DNA of 64,000 nucleotides from Methylobacterium sp. Leaf465. GTDB taxonomy: Bacteria; Pseudomonadota; Alphaproteobacteria; Rhizobiales; Beijerinckiaceae. The translations under genes and the position numbers were made by a program. How positions within the stretch are numbered: position 1 is the first letter of the stretch; each line of letters starts with the position of its first letter. This document shows positions 1 to 8,082 of this stretch, one piece after another. Where the stretch lies: contig NZ_LMRA01000012.1 in NCBI RefSeq assembly GCF_001424705.1, positions 219,546 to 283,545 on the forward strand, written 5' to 3'. The notes beneath the pieces are model-generated. The model saw only the letters and a program-made list of their open reading frames with translations, was not told the DNA's origin and did not search any database.

Positions 1-644
1 ACGCGATGTTCTTCGCCATCCTGGGCGTGGTCGCCTCCTCGGTGGAGCGCCTCTCCATCGAGGTGCGCCACCTGCAGCGCACGGAGGTGCTGGAAGCGGA
101 GGAGTTCTTCTCGGAAGGGCAGAAGGGCTCCTCGGCCATGCCGCACAAGCGCAACCCCGTGCTCACCGAGAACCTCACGGGTCTCGCCCGCATGGTGCGC
201 GCCTACGCCCTACCCGCCATGGAGAACGTCGCCCTCTGGCACGAGCGCGACATCTCGCATTCCTCGGTGGAGCGCATGATCGGGCCGGACGCCACCGTCA
301 CCCTCGACTTCGCGCTGGCGCGTCTCACCGGCGTCGTCGACAAGCTGCTGATCTACCCCGAGACCATGCAGCGCAATCTCGACAAGCTCGGCGGCCTCGT
401 CCACTCGCAGCGGGTGCTGCTGGCCCTGACCCAGGCCGGCGTCTCCCGCGAGGACGCCTACCGCTTGGTCCAGCGCAACGCGATGCCGGTCTGGCGCGGC
501 GAGGGCGACTTCCTCACGCTCCTCAAGGCCGATGCCGACGTCACCGCGGCTCTGAGCCCGGAGCAGATCGAGGAGTGCTTCGATCTCGGCTACCACTTCA
601 AGCACGTGGACACGATCTTCGCCCGGGTGTTCGGCGCAAGCTGA
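1..644 (+). CDS. purB: Adenylosuccinate lyase, 3' part
   Basis: This is the C-terminal part of adenylosuccinate lyase. The enzyme cleaves SAICAR to AICAR and adenylosuccinate to AMP, releasing fumarate, in cytosolic purine synthesis. The frame is open from the left edge, so the start lies outside the window. About 212 residues are visible. The family signature [11 protein letters not shown] (encoded near 126-158) is the flexible catalytic loop with the active-site serine and is intact. The end, after a segment ending in FARVFGAS, is normal. purA lies about 1.9 kb downstream, so both enzymes of the IMP-to-AMP branch are encoded close together on one strand. The identification is secure; only the 5' part is missing. 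Confidence 0.96.
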   Translation, partial: AMFFAILGVVASSVERLSIEVRHLQRTEVLEAEEFFSEGQKGSSAMPHKRNPVLTENLTGLARMVRAYALPAMENVALWHERDISHSSVERMIGPDATVTLDFALARLTGVVDKLLIYPETMQRNLDKLGGLVHSQRVLLALTQAGVSREDAYRLVQRNAMPVWRGEGDFLTLLKADADVTAALSPEQIEECFDLGYHFKHVDTIFARVFGAS

Positions 645-702
645 GCTCCGCACGAATCCTGCTTGCCCCGACCCGCCCCACCCGGACCGAAGAGGTAACC
701 CC

Positions 703-1563
703 GTGTCCCAGGCCCGCATCGTCTACCTGAACGGCGACTTCCTGCCCTTCGCCGAGGCGCGCGTGCCGATCATGGACCGGGGCTTCCTCTTCGCCGACGG
801 GATCTACGAGGTCTCGGCGGTGCTCGACGGTCGCCTCGTGGACAACGAGGCGCATCTGGCCCGCCTCGACCGCTCGCTGGGCGAGATCGACATCGCCAAC
901 CCGCACAGCCTGGCCGAGTGGATCGGCCTGCAGACCGCGCTCATCGCCCGCAACGGGCTGACCGAGGGACTGGTCTACATGCAGGTCACGCGCGGCGTGT
1001 ACGAGCGCGATTTCGCCTATCCCCCCGCCGGCACCGCGCCCACGGTGATGATGTTCACCCAGGCCAAGACCGTGGCGGCCAACCCGCTCGCCGAGACCGG
1101 CGCCAAGATCATCACCGTGCCGGACCTGCGCTGGAAGCGCCGGGACATCAAGTCGGTGGCCCTCCTGGCCCAGGTGCTGGCCAAGCAGCAGGCCGCCGCC
1201 GCCGGCGTCGCCGAGGCCTGGATGGTCGAGGACGACGCGGTCACCGAGGGTTCGTCCTCGACCGCGTTCATCGTCACGAAAGGCGGCGCCCTCGTCACGC
1301 GGCCACTCTCCACGGCGCTCCTGCCCGGCATCACCCGCAAGGCAGTGCTGCGCCTCGCCGAGGAGTCCGGCCTCGCCCTCGAGGAGCGCCTGTTCAGCGT
1401 CGCCGAGGCCCTGGCGGCGTCCGAGGCCTTCTACACCAGCGCCTCGGCCTTCGTGATGCCGGTGGTCTCCATCGACGGCCACGCCGTTGGCGAGGGCCGC
1501 CCCGGCCCGCACACCCGGCGCCTGCGCGAACTCTACATCGGCATGGCGCGCGAGAGCGTTTGA
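703..1563 (+). CDS. dat: D-amino-acid aminotransferase (class IV, PLP)
   Basis: This is a class IV PLP aminotransferase of the D-alanine/branched-chain family, 286 residues, the usual length. RDIKS at residues 147-151 carries the likely Schiff-base lysine (K150). The later segment EGSSSTAF and the phosphate-binding region near LLPGITR are typical of D-amino-acid transaminases. The predicted reaction is D-alanine plus 2-oxoglutarate to pyruvate plus D-glutamate, feeding peptidoglycan precursors or D-amino-acid turnover. The start is GTG at 703, 7 bp after an AGAGGT ribosome binding site. It follows purB by 58 bp and may be co-transcribed. A branched-chain aminotransferase or aminodeoxychorismate lyase is the alternative, but the DIKS context favours D-amino acids. 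Confidence 0.82.
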   Translation: MSQARIVYLNGDFLPFAEARVPIMDRGFLFADGIYEVSAVLDGRLVDNEAHLARLDRSLGEIDIANPHSLAEWIGLQTALIARNGLTEGLVYMQVTRGVYERDFAYPPAGTAPTVMMFTQAKTVAANPLAETGAKIITVPDLRWKRRDIKSVALLAQVLAKQQAAAAGVAEAWMVEDDAVTEGSSSTAFIVTKGGALVTRPLSTALLPGITRKAVLRLAEESGLALEERLFSVAEALAASEAFYTSASAFVMPVVSIDGHAVGEGRPGPHTRRLRELYIGMARESV

Positions 1564-1658
1564 GGCGCACGGACAGGACCTGCGAAAGCGCGTGAGACCT
1601 GTCCGGTCGATCCGGGCGAAAGCAGAGGGCTGCGGACTCAAACGAAGACCGACCGAGT

Positions 1659-1800
1659 ATCTTCCTCTCGCCTGTGCGGGAGAGAGTGGCCCGCGAAGCG
1701 GGTCAGAAGGGGGGGAGACCTCTTCGGATGCGGCGCGCCCCTATCCCGGTTACTGCAAGACCACCCTCCCCTGCAGAGGGGCGAGGGAGAAATCCGCGGC
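1659..1800. repeat. Palindromic intergenic repeat element (REP-like)
   Basis: This stretch has several short hairpins: CTCTC/GAGAG arms around 1670-1685, CCCGC-GAA-GCGGG at 1690-1702, and a ccctcccc-tgcaga-gggg palindrome around 1764-1782. The last resembles the palindrome at 51143-51167 closely. No gene fits on either strand. The pattern is like the dispersed palindromic repeats of Methylobacterium and other Hyphomicrobiales genomes. That it is dispersed is an inference from two copies in one window. Confidence 0.5.
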
Positions 1801-1805
1801 ACAAG

Positions 1806-1896
1806 CCCCTTCCCGAAGCCCCTTCCCGAAGCTCCTTCCCGAAGCCCCTTCCCGAAGCCCCTTCCCGAAGCCCTCGCCCGAAGCCCTCGCCCGAAG
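1806..1896. repeat. 13-bp tandem repeat, seven copies
   Basis: Seven consecutive 13-bp units of the form CCCCTTCCCGAAG run without interruption. The third unit starts CTCC, and the last two read CCCTCGCCCGAAG. The period is 13, not a multiple of three, and the array lies in a 435-bp gap between the aminotransferase gene and a small secreted-protein gene. Each unit contains TTCC-CGAAG, so neighbouring units could form small hairpins. It is a minisatellite and is likely to vary in copy number between strains. Confidence 0.85.
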
Positions 1897-1998
1897 GCAT
1901 CCCAGGACCATCGTCCCATCACGGGACCGATGGGACAGGAACGCTTCGGCGTGCGGCCTGTTCTCCCTGAAACCCCGCATCCGAGACAGGGAGACCCT

Positions 1999-2349
1999 AT
2001 GCGCTCGATCCTCACCCTCGCGGTCGGCTTCGGCCTGATCGCCGGCACGGCCTTCGCGCAGTCCCCCGACGCGCCGCTGAAAGGCCGGGACACCGATCCG
2101 GCCCTGCCGCCGCCGAACCAAACCATTCCCGACAAGATCCGTCCCCCCGAGGGAACGGCCGACCAGGGCACCTCCGCCGACAAGGGCACGCTGAGCGACA
2201 GGCTCGAGAAGAGCGATGGCGTCATCAAGCCGCCGGGCAATGCGGCCCCCGGCATGGTGGTGACCCCGCCCGACCCGAACCCCGGCTCGATGCCGGTGAT
2301 CAAGCCCGGCGACCTGCCCGGCCGCCAGCCCGGGACCGAGGCCCGCTAG
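1999..2349 (+). CDS. Small secreted proline-rich protein, unknown function
   Basis: This is a 116-residue protein that I cannot assign to a family. Residues 1-20 (MRSILTLAVGFGLIAGTAFA, followed by QSPD) are a clear Sec signal peptide with an AFA-Q cleavage site. The mature part is hydrophilic, rich in proline, glycine and aspartate, and has no cysteines. The start at 1999 was chosen because the signal peptide begins there and an AGGGAG ribosome site lies just upstream; an earlier in-frame ATG at 1930 would put 23 charged residues in front of the signal. It is probably periplasmic. A perfect 14-bp inverted repeat follows it. Confidence 0.72.
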   Translation: MRSILTLAVGFGLIAGTAFAQSPDAPLKGRDTDPALPPPNQTIPDKIRPPEGTADQGTSADKGTLSDRLEKSDGVIKPPGNAAPGMVVTPPDPNPGSMPVIKPGDLPGRQPGTEAR

Positions 2350-2457
2350 ACCTCCCGCTCGGCGGGGAGGCCGACTGGGCGACATACCTGCTCATCGGGC
2401 GGCGAACCGGCCCCTTGCTTGATTTCCGCGCACGGATCGCGGAAAGACCCGAGGACA

Positions 2458-2495
2458 GCGAAAGCGGTCCGCCCGTCAGGTCGGACCGCTTTCGC
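2458..2495. terminator. Perfect 14-bp inverted repeat before purA
   Basis: The arms GCGAAAGCGGTCCG (2458-2471) and CGGACCGCTTTCGC (2482-2495) are perfectly complementary, with a 10-nt loop. There is no T tract, so it is not a textbook intrinsic terminator. It ends 27 bp before the purA start codon. It could terminate the upstream small gene or act as a leader structure or operator for purA. Confidence 0.55.
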
Positions 2496-2522
2496 GCGGG
2501 TTACGGCACAGGTCTTCAGTGA

Positions 2523-3815
2523 ATGGCAAACGTCGTCGTCGTAGGCGCCCAGTGGGGTGACGAAGGCAAGGGCAAGATCGTCGACTGGCTCTCCGAGCAG
2601 GCCGACGTCGTGGTCCGCTTCCAGGGCGGCCACAATGCCGGCCACACGCTCGTGATCGACGGGGTGACGTACAAGCTCGCGCTGCTGCCGTCGGGCGTGG
2701 TGCGGGGCGGCAAGCTGTCGGTGATCGGCAACGGCGTCGTGGTCGATCCGTGGCACCTCGTGGACGAGATCGCCCGGCTCCAGGCCCAGGGCGTCGAGAT
2801 CTCGCCCCGGACCCTGCGCATCGCCGACAACGCGACCCTGATCCTCCCGCTGCACCGCGAGCTCGACCACTTTCGCGAGACGTCGAACGCCGGGCTCAAG
2901 ATCGGCACGACGAAGCGCGGCATCGGACCGGCCTACGAGGACAAGGTCGGCCGCCGGGCCATCCGAGTCGTCGACCTCGCCGACGAGTCGACTCTCGAGG
3001 CGAAGATCGAGCGGGTGCTCACCCATCACAACGCCCTGCGCCGGGGCCTCGGCATCGCCGAGGTGGACGCGGGAGCCCTGCTCTCCGAGCTGAAGGCGAT
3101 CGCCCCGACGATCCTGCCCTATGCCGACACGGTCTGGAAGCTCCTCGACGACGAGCGCCGCGCTGGCAAGCGCATCCTGTTCGAGGGCGCGCAGGGCGCG
3201 CTGCTCGACGTCGACCACGGCACCTATCCGTTCGTGACCTCCTCGAACATCGTGGCCGCGCAGGCCGCCACCGGCTCCGGCATGGGCCCCTCGGCCATCG
3301 GCTACGTGCTCGGCATCGCCAAGGCCTACACCACCCGGGTCGGCGAGGGTCCGTTCCCCACCGAGCTGTTCGACGAGATCGGCGAAACCATCGGCGCCAA
3401 GGGCCGCGAGTTCGGCGTCAACACCGGGCGCAAGCGCCGCTGCGGCTGGTTCGACGCCGTGCTGGTGCGCCAGACCGTCCGCACCTCGGGCATCGACGGC
3501 ATCGCCCTGACCAAGCTCGACATCCTCGACGGCTTCGAGTCGATCAAGGTCTGCACCGGCTACCGCCTCGACGGACAGGTGGTGGACCACCTCCCCGCCA
3601 ATCAGGCGGCGCAGGCCAAGGTGGAGCCGATCTACGAGACCATCGAGGGCTGGTCAGGCACCACGGCCGGGGCCCGCTCCTGGGCCGACCTGCCGGCCCA
3701 GGCGATCAAGTACGTGCGCCGGATCGAAGAGTTGATCGGCGCACCGGTGGCGTTGCTCTCGACCTCCCCGGAGCGCAACGACACCATTCTCATGCACAAC
3801 CCCTTTGAGGACTAG
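2523..3815 (+). CDS. purA: Adenylosuccinate synthetase
   Basis: PurA joins IMP and aspartate, using GTP, to make adenylosuccinate, the first committed step to AMP. The protein has 430 residues, the normal size. The N-terminal signature WGDEGKGK (residues 10-17) holds the catalytic Asp and the P-loop-like residues, followed by [35 protein letters not shown] and TKLD (GTP base recognition) all appear in the expected order. The ATG at 2523 gives the canonical start [15 protein letters not shown]. The gene stands alone between a small secreted protein and a proline-rich membrane protein, with a strong hairpin just upstream. Confidence 0.98.
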   Translation: MANVVVVGAQWGDEGKGKIVDWLSEQADVVVRFQGGHNAGHTLVIDGVTYKLALLPSGVVRGGKLSVIGNGVVVDPWHLVDEIARLQAQGVEISPRTLRIADNATLILPLHRELDHFRETSNAGLKIGTTKRGIGPAYEDKVGRRAIRVVDLADESTLEAKIERVLTHHNALRRGLGIAEVDAGALLSELKAIAPTILPYADTVWKLLDDERRAGKRILFEGAQGALLDVDHGTYPFVTSSNIVAAQAATGSGMGPSAIGYVLGIAKAYTTRVGEGPFPTELFDEIGETIGAKGREFGVNTGRKRRCGWFDAVLVRQTVRTSGIDGIALTKLDILDGFESIKVCTGYRLDGQVVDHLPANQAAQAKVEPIYETIEGWSGTTAGARSWADLPAQAIKYVRRIEELIGAPVALLSTSPERNDTILMHNPFED

Positions 3816-3959
3816 GGCGGTTTCCGCTTGATGGGCGCGCGGCCGCGTGGGGATGATGCCCCTGACGGACCCGCGGTGGTCGGCCGGCTCCGCCCGTCCG
3901 CGGGACGGCGGGACGAGGCGGCGGGTCGGTCGCCGGTGAGAAGGCGGATCTGAGGCACG

Positions 3960-5528
3960 ATGGCCGACTATTATCCCCTGCTGGCACGGGCGCTCGACGC
4001 GATGCCCGACCGCTCCCCGGCCCTGCGCCAGGCCGTCTACGAGCGCGCGCGGGGTGCGCTGATCGGTCAGCTCCGCTCCCTCGATCCGCCCCTGTCCGAG
4101 GACGACATCGACCTCGAGCGCAACGCCCTCGAGGCCGCCATCCTGCGCCTGGAGCGCGACCACGGGGGCGTCGCCCCGTCGCCGCCCGAGCCGGCGCCGC
4201 CGCCCGAGCCGCCCGCCCCCGAGCCGGACTCCCTCCGGCCGCCTCCCCCGGCCAACGATCTCACCGATCTGCCCGAGCCGTTCCCGCCCGAGCCGTCTGG
4301 GTCCGAGCCGGTTCCGCCGGAGGCGACCCTGCCGCCCGCACCGCCGCCGAATCTCGGCGTGCCGGCCGCCGGACCGCCCGTGTCGGCCCAGCCCGAACCG
4401 GGTCCGCCGGTGTCCGTTCCGCCGGCGCCTGAGCCGGTGCAGCCGGTCGCCGTTTCGCCGCCGACGCCGCGCGACGGCGCCGGTCCGTCGGCCGAAAGCG
4501 GCGCCGACACGATCCCGCCGCCGGTCCGCATCCAGGCCCGCAAGGCGAAGAGCCCGCCCTTCATGGCTGCCGAGGGGGCGGACGAGGCGTCCGCGCCGAC
4601 CCCGCCCCCGCAGGAGGACGGCAGCGACGTGCCGCCCCCGGATGTCGGCCAGCGCCAGCGTCCGCGCATCGAGGTGGTCGGGCCGCGGCACGGGCGCTCG
4701 CGCCTCCTGCGCAACGTGCTCGTCGGCAGCATCCTGATCGCGGTGATCGGGCTGATCGCGGTGGCCGCCTTCCTCCTGCGCGACAGGCCGGCCGACCTTC
4801 AACCGATCGCCACCGAGCAGCAGGACGCGGCCCCGGAGGGCGCCGATTCGAAGTTCGCCGACCGGGTCGGCGGCGACGCCGCGCCGGCCGAGCGCGCCGC
4901 GCCGGCCCGGCGTGCCACGCCCGCGCCAACGCCGTCTTCGACGCCGGCCGCCCCGACCCAGGCCCAGCCGGACCTCGCGGTCACCCAGCGCGCGGTGCTC
5001 TACGAGGAGAACATGGGCGGCGGCGCCAACGCCACGCCCACCACCACCCAGGGCCGGGTGGTCTGGCGCCTCGACACCGTCCCGGGCGAGCAGGGCCAGC
5101 AGCTGGAGACCGTCGTGCGGGCCACGGCCGACTTCCCGGAGGCCGGGCTGACCCTCGCGATGACCGTGCGCCGCAACCTCGACGCGACCCTCCCGGCCTC
5201 TCACACCATCGAGCTCGCCTTCACGCCGAGCGGCCCCACGGCCGCCCGCCACAACGTCCAGGATATCGGCCTGCTCCAGGGCAAGGACGACGAAGGCGCC
5301 CGCGGCTCCCCCGTGGCCGGCCTGCCGGTGCGGGTCCGCGAAAACCTGTTCCTCATCGGGCTCTCGTCGCTGCCGAACGACATCGAGCGCAACACCGACA
5401 TCCTGCTGCACAAGAACTGGTTCGACATCACGCTGAAGTTCGCCGCCGGCCCCCGCGGGATCATCGCCTTCGAGAAGGGCACCGCCGGAACCCAGGTCCT
5501 GCAAAGCGCCTTCGATCAGTGGCGCTAG
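3960..5528 (+). CDS. Proline-rich single-pass membrane protein, unknown function
   Basis: This 522-residue protein has three visible parts. Residues 1-65 are helical and charged. Residues about 66-235 are a low-complexity region full of PEP, PPEP and PPP motifs. A single transmembrane helix lies at about 251-272 (VLVGSILIAVIGLIAVAAF), followed by an Ala/Pro linker. From about residue 337 a compact C-terminal domain begins near DLAVTQRAVLYEE. The topology suggests a cytoplasmic proline-rich segment and a periplasmic folded domain, with the Pro-rich part as spacer or docking segment. I recognise no catalytic motif. It lies 144 bp after purA, without evident functional linkage. A strong terminator follows. 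Confidence 0.85.
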   Translation: MADYYPLLARALDAMPDRSPALRQAVYERARGALIGQLRSLDPPLSEDDIDLERNALEAAILRLERDHGGVAPSPPEPAPPPEPPAPEPDSLRPPPPANDLTDLPEPFPPEPSGSEPVPPEATLPPAPPPNLGVPAAGPPVSAQPEPGPPVSVPPAPEPVQPVAVSPPTPRDGAGPSAESGADTIPPPVRIQARKAKSPPFMAAEGADEASAPTPPPQEDGSDVPPPDVGQRQRPRIEVVGPRHGRSRLLRNVLVGSILIAVIGLIAVAAFLLRDRPADLQPIATEQQDAAPEGADSKFADRVGGDAAPAERAAPARRATPAPTPSSTPAAPTQAQPDLAVTQRAVLYEENMGGGANATPTTTQGRVVWRLDTVPGEQGQQLETVVRATADFPEAGLTLAMTVRRNLDATLPASHTIELAFTPSGPTAARHNVQDIGLLQGKDDEGARGSPVAGLPVRVRENLFLIGLSSLPNDIERNTDILLHKNWFDITLKFAAGPRGIIAFEKGTAGTQVLQSAFDQWR

Positions 5529-5598
5529 GGCGTTTCGCGCCGCGGATCACGCGCGCGGAAGCTCTCGTCAGCGACCGCGCATCGGGCCCGGAACGCAA

Positions 5599-5632
5599 AA
5601 CGGCCCCCCGGCACGATGTCCGGGGGGCCGTT
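5599..5632. terminator. Bidirectional terminator between convergent genes
   Basis: AACGGCCCCCCGG (5599-5611) pairs with CCGGGGGGCCGTT (5620-5632) around an 8-nt loop. A short A-rich flank on the left (cgcaaaa) and TTCTCCT on the right suit termination in both directions. It sits between the convergent proline-rich membrane protein gene and rpoH. Confidence 0.85.
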
Positions 5633-5661
5633 CTCCTGTCGGCGAAGGCGGTCTCAAGAAC

Positions 5662-6552
5662 TCAGGCGTGAGCCTCGACGCGCGGGGCCTCGCGGGTGGC
5701 GAGGTTGCGCTTGACCGCCTCCTGGATCTTCTCGAAGGCGCGGACCTCGATCTGACGGACGCGCTCGCGCGAGACGCCGAACTCGCCGGAGAGATCCTCC
5801 AGGGTGATCGGGTCGTCGGCGAGGCGGCGTGCCTCGAAGATGCGCCGCTCGCGCGGATTGAGCACCGAGAGCGCGTCGCGCAGGGCCGAGAGGCGGTTCT
5901 GCCCCTCTTCCTCGCGGGCGAGCACGGTCTCCTGGCTCGGGCTGTTGTCCACCAGCCAGTCCTGCCACTCGCCCTCGCCCTCCTCGCGCAGGGGCGCGTT
6001 GAGGGAGGTGTCGCCCGAGAGGCGGCGGTTCATGTCGACCACCTCCTGCTCGGGCACGCCGAGCTTGGTGGCGATCTGGGCGACCTGGTCCGGCTTGAGG
6101 TCGCCCTCGTCGAGGGCCGAGATCCGGCCCTTGGCCTTGCGCAGGTTGAAGAACAGCTTCTTCTGGTTGGCGGTGGTGCCCATCTTCACGAGCGACCACG
6201 AGCGCAGGATGTATTCCTGGATCGCCGCCTTGATCCACCACATGGCGTAGGTGGCCAGCCGGAAGCCCTTGTCCGGCTCGAAGCGCTTGACCGCCTGCAT
6301 CAGGCCGACATTGCCCTCGGACACGACCTCGCCGATGGGCAGGCCGTAGCCGCGATAGCCCATGGCGATTTTGGCGACGAGACGCAGGTGGGACGTGACG
6401 AGCCGATGGGCGGCGTTGCGGTCGCCCTTCTCGCGCCAGTCCTTGGCAAGCGTGAACTCCTCGTTCGGCTCGAGCATCGGGAACTTGCGGATCTCGTCGA
6501 GGTAGCGTGAGAGGCCACCTTCGGTGGCGAGCACTGGCAATGCGCCGGCCAT
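5662..6552 (-). CDS. rpoH: RNA polymerase sigma-32 factor (heat shock)
   Basis: RpoH is the alternative sigma factor that directs RNA polymerase to heat-shock promoters. The 296 residues are the normal length for alphaproteobacteria. Region 2.1-2.4 is present (LRLVAKIAMGYRGYG, GNVGLMQAVKRFEPDKGFRL, YAMWWIKAAIQEYI). The RpoH box QKKLFFNLRKAKG, diagnostic for sigma-32, is intact. Region 4.2 carries the helix-turn-helix LEDLSGEFGVSRERVRQIEV. The ATG at 6552 is preceded by a near-perfect AAGGAGGT. Many Hyphomicrobiales have more than one rpoH, so I cannot say which paralogue this is. dnaK and dnaJ, likely targets, are about 20 kb away. Confidence 0.97.
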   Translation of the reverse strand: MAGALPVLATEGGLSRYLDEIRKFPMLEPNEEFTLAKDWREKGDRNAAHRLVTSHLRLVAKIAMGYRGYGLPIGEVVSEGNVGLMQAVKRFEPDKGFRLATYAMWWIKAAIQEYILRSWSLVKMGTTANQKKLFFNLRKAKGRISALDEGDLKPDQVAQIATKLGVPEQEVVDMNRRLSGDTSLNAPLREEGEGEWQDWLVDNSPSQETVLAREEEGQNRLSALRDALSVLNPRERRIFEARRLADDPITLEDLSGEFGVSRERVRQIEVRAFEKIQEAVKRNLATREAPRVEAHA

Positions 6553-6558
6553 GATCTT

Positions 6559-6567
6559 ACCTCCTTG
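6559..6567 (-). promoter_or_regulatory. Strong ribosome binding site of rpoH
   Basis: The minus strand reads aaggaggtaagatcATG, a full anti-Shine-Dalgarno match 6-7 nt before the rpoH start. It fixes the start codon and predicts high translation unless it is masked by leader structure, which is a known control for rpoH in enteric bacteria. Confidence 0.7.
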
Positions 6568-6797
6568 AAAGGACCCCCTGAGGGCGGTCCGAAGCGAACC
6601 GCCGCTCCCTTGAGCCGACCGTTCGATTCCCCAAGTCTAGCGGGAAACCGGCGGGAACGGAAAGGCGGCGCGTGGGACGCGTCCGGCATCAACGCACGGG
6701 ATCCCGCTTGGGTCTCTGATGACACGAATGGCCGCAGCCCGCCGTGTCCTGGCGCACGCCCGCGCGGTCTCGCGCAGTCTTGACTGTGTCTGCGGCG

Positions 6798-7793
6798 CTA
6801 CGCCCCGGCCCGCAGCGCGGTGACGAGGGCCTGGAGGTCCGCGGGCAGCGGGCTCTCGAAATGCAGGGTGTCGCCCGTGCGCGGATGGGCAAAGCCCAGG
6901 ACGCTGGCGTGCAGCGCCTGCCGGCCCAGGGTGCCGAGGGCGGCGCGCGCCGCCGGGCCGAGCCGGCCTGCCTTGGTCTTGAAGGCCCCGCCATAGACCG
7001 CGTCGCCCAGCAGGGGGTGGCCGCGATGGCTGAGATGCACGCGGATCTGATGCGTGCGCCCCGTCTCCAGCGAGCAGCGCACCAGCGCCACCGGCGCCTC
7101 GGCCCCCAGCACCGCCTCGACCCGGTAATGCGTGATGGCGTGCCGGCCGCCCTCCCCGCGCACCACCGCGATCTTCTCCCGGTTGCGCACGCTGCGGGCG
7201 AGGTTCGCCGCGATGGTCCCGGCCCGGGGCTCGGGCACGCCCCAGGCCAGGGCGAGGTAGGCCCGCTCCAGGGGGCCGGTGCGGCCGTGGTCGGCGAACT
7301 GCGCCGTGAGCCCCGCATGGGCCAGATCGTTCTTGGCTACCACCAGCAGGCCGCTGGTGTCCTTGTCGATGCGGTGGACGATGCCCGGCCGGCGCACGCC
7401 GCCGATCCCCGACAGGCTCTCGCCGCAATGGGCGATGAGGCCGTTCACCAGGGTCCCCGACTCGTGGCCCGGCGCCGGGTGGACGACGAGGCCGGCCGGC
7501 TTGTCGATGACGATGAGGTCGTCGTCCTCGTACACGATGGCGAGGTCGAGGGCCTGCGCCACGGGTTCCGGCGCCACCGCCGCCGGGATCACCACGGCGA
7601 GCTCGGCCCCGGGGCCGACCTTCGCGGAGGGGTCGCGGCTGACGGCGCCGTCCCGGCACACCTGCCCGGCGCGGATGAGATCCTGCAGGCGCGAGCGCGA
7701 GACATCCGGAAAGGCCCGGGCCAGGGCCCGGTCCAGGCGCTCCGTCGCGGCGTCCTCGGGAAGCGTCGCGCGGCGGTCTTCGAGTCCCGGCAA
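6798..7793 (-). CDS. rluD: RluA/RluD-family 23S rRNA pseudouridine synthase
   Basis: This enzyme isomerises uridines to pseudouridine in 23S rRNA. An S4 RNA-binding domain lies at the N-terminus (ERLDRALARAFPDVSRSRLQ). The catalytic motif GIVHRIDKDTSGLLVVAKN contains the active-site Asp, and GRTHQIRVHLSHRGHPLLGD is the family C-terminal signature. The frame is open to 7949, but the stretch upstream of residue 53 is not homologous-looking and would run into the tRNA gene. A TTG at 7793, 7 nt after AAGGA, gives 331 residues, the usual length; it is my inferred start. RluD (positions 1911/1915/1917) is the best guess; RluC-like specificity cannot be excluded. Confidence 0.88.
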   Translation of the reverse strand: MPGLEDRRATLPEDAATERLDRALARAFPDVSRSRLQDLIRAGQVCRDGAVSRDPSAKVGPGAELAVVIPAAVAPEPVAQALDLAIVYEDDDLIVIDKPAGLVVHPAPGHESGTLVNGLIAHCGESLSGIGGVRRPGIVHRIDKDTSGLLVVAKNDLAHAGLTAQFADHGRTGPLERAYLALAWGVPEPRAGTIAANLARSVRNREKIAVVRGEGGRHAITHYRVEAVLGAEAPVALVRCSLETGRTHQIRVHLSHRGHPLLGDAVYGGAFKTKAGRLGPAARAALGTLGRQALHASVLGFAHPRTGDTLHFESPLPADLQALVTALRAGA

Positions 7794-7850
7794 GGGGCCA
7801 TCCTTCGATTTAAAAATGTCGCGTGCGGGCCGACCGGGCGATTTCAGCCC

Positions 7851-7879
7851 TTGTCGTGCCGCGCGACCCTCGCTATACG
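7851..7879 (+). promoter_or_regulatory. Sigma-70-type promoter of tRNA-Glu
   Basis: TTGTCG (7851-7856) and TATACG (7874-7879) are separated by exactly 17 bp and point toward the tRNA gene that starts 62 bp downstream. It is a close match to the housekeeping consensus and is rare in such GC-rich sequence. Confidence 0.65.
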
Positions 7880-7941
7880 ATCGCCCATCGGCCGGGAAGC
7901 ACGGATCGCCGCAGCGATCACCGAGTGCCTCCCTCCGGTCC

Positions 7942-8016
7942 GCGCCCATCGTCTAGCGGTTAGGACAGGTCCCTCTCACGGATCAGACCGGGGTTCGATT
8001 CCCCGTGGGCGCGCCA
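7942..8016 (+). tRNA. tRNA-Glu (anticodon CTC)
   Basis: The acceptor arms GCGCCCA (7942-7948) and TGGGCGC (8006-8012) pair fully. The anticodon loop CTCTCAC, closed by GGTCC/GGATC, gives anticodon CTC, reading GAG. The T loop TTCGATT is closed by CGGGG/CCCCG. A discriminator G and an encoded CCA (8014-8016) complete it. The 75-nt length and the ATCGTCTAGCGGTTAGGA D-arm region are typical of tRNA-Glu. Confidence 0.96.
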
Positions 8017-8082
8017 AGCACTCCTCCTCGACATTCCGAAACATGCCGGCTGTCCCAAGCCTTCGCGCGCGGTCGGTTCCCG

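Noticed and set aside
2458..2522. Purine riboswitch before purA
   Set aside because: Only a simple hairpin is visible; the conserved three-way junction core of purine riboswitches is absent.
2346..3590. Long open frame on the minus strand opposite purA
   Set aside because: It is the mirror of the purA codon pattern in GC-rich DNA; no domain is recognisable and purA is certain.
3654..5504. 616-residue minus-strand frame, Arg/Gly-rich
   Set aside because: It lies opposite the proline-rich membrane protein and its low complexity is the reverse complement of PPE repeats.
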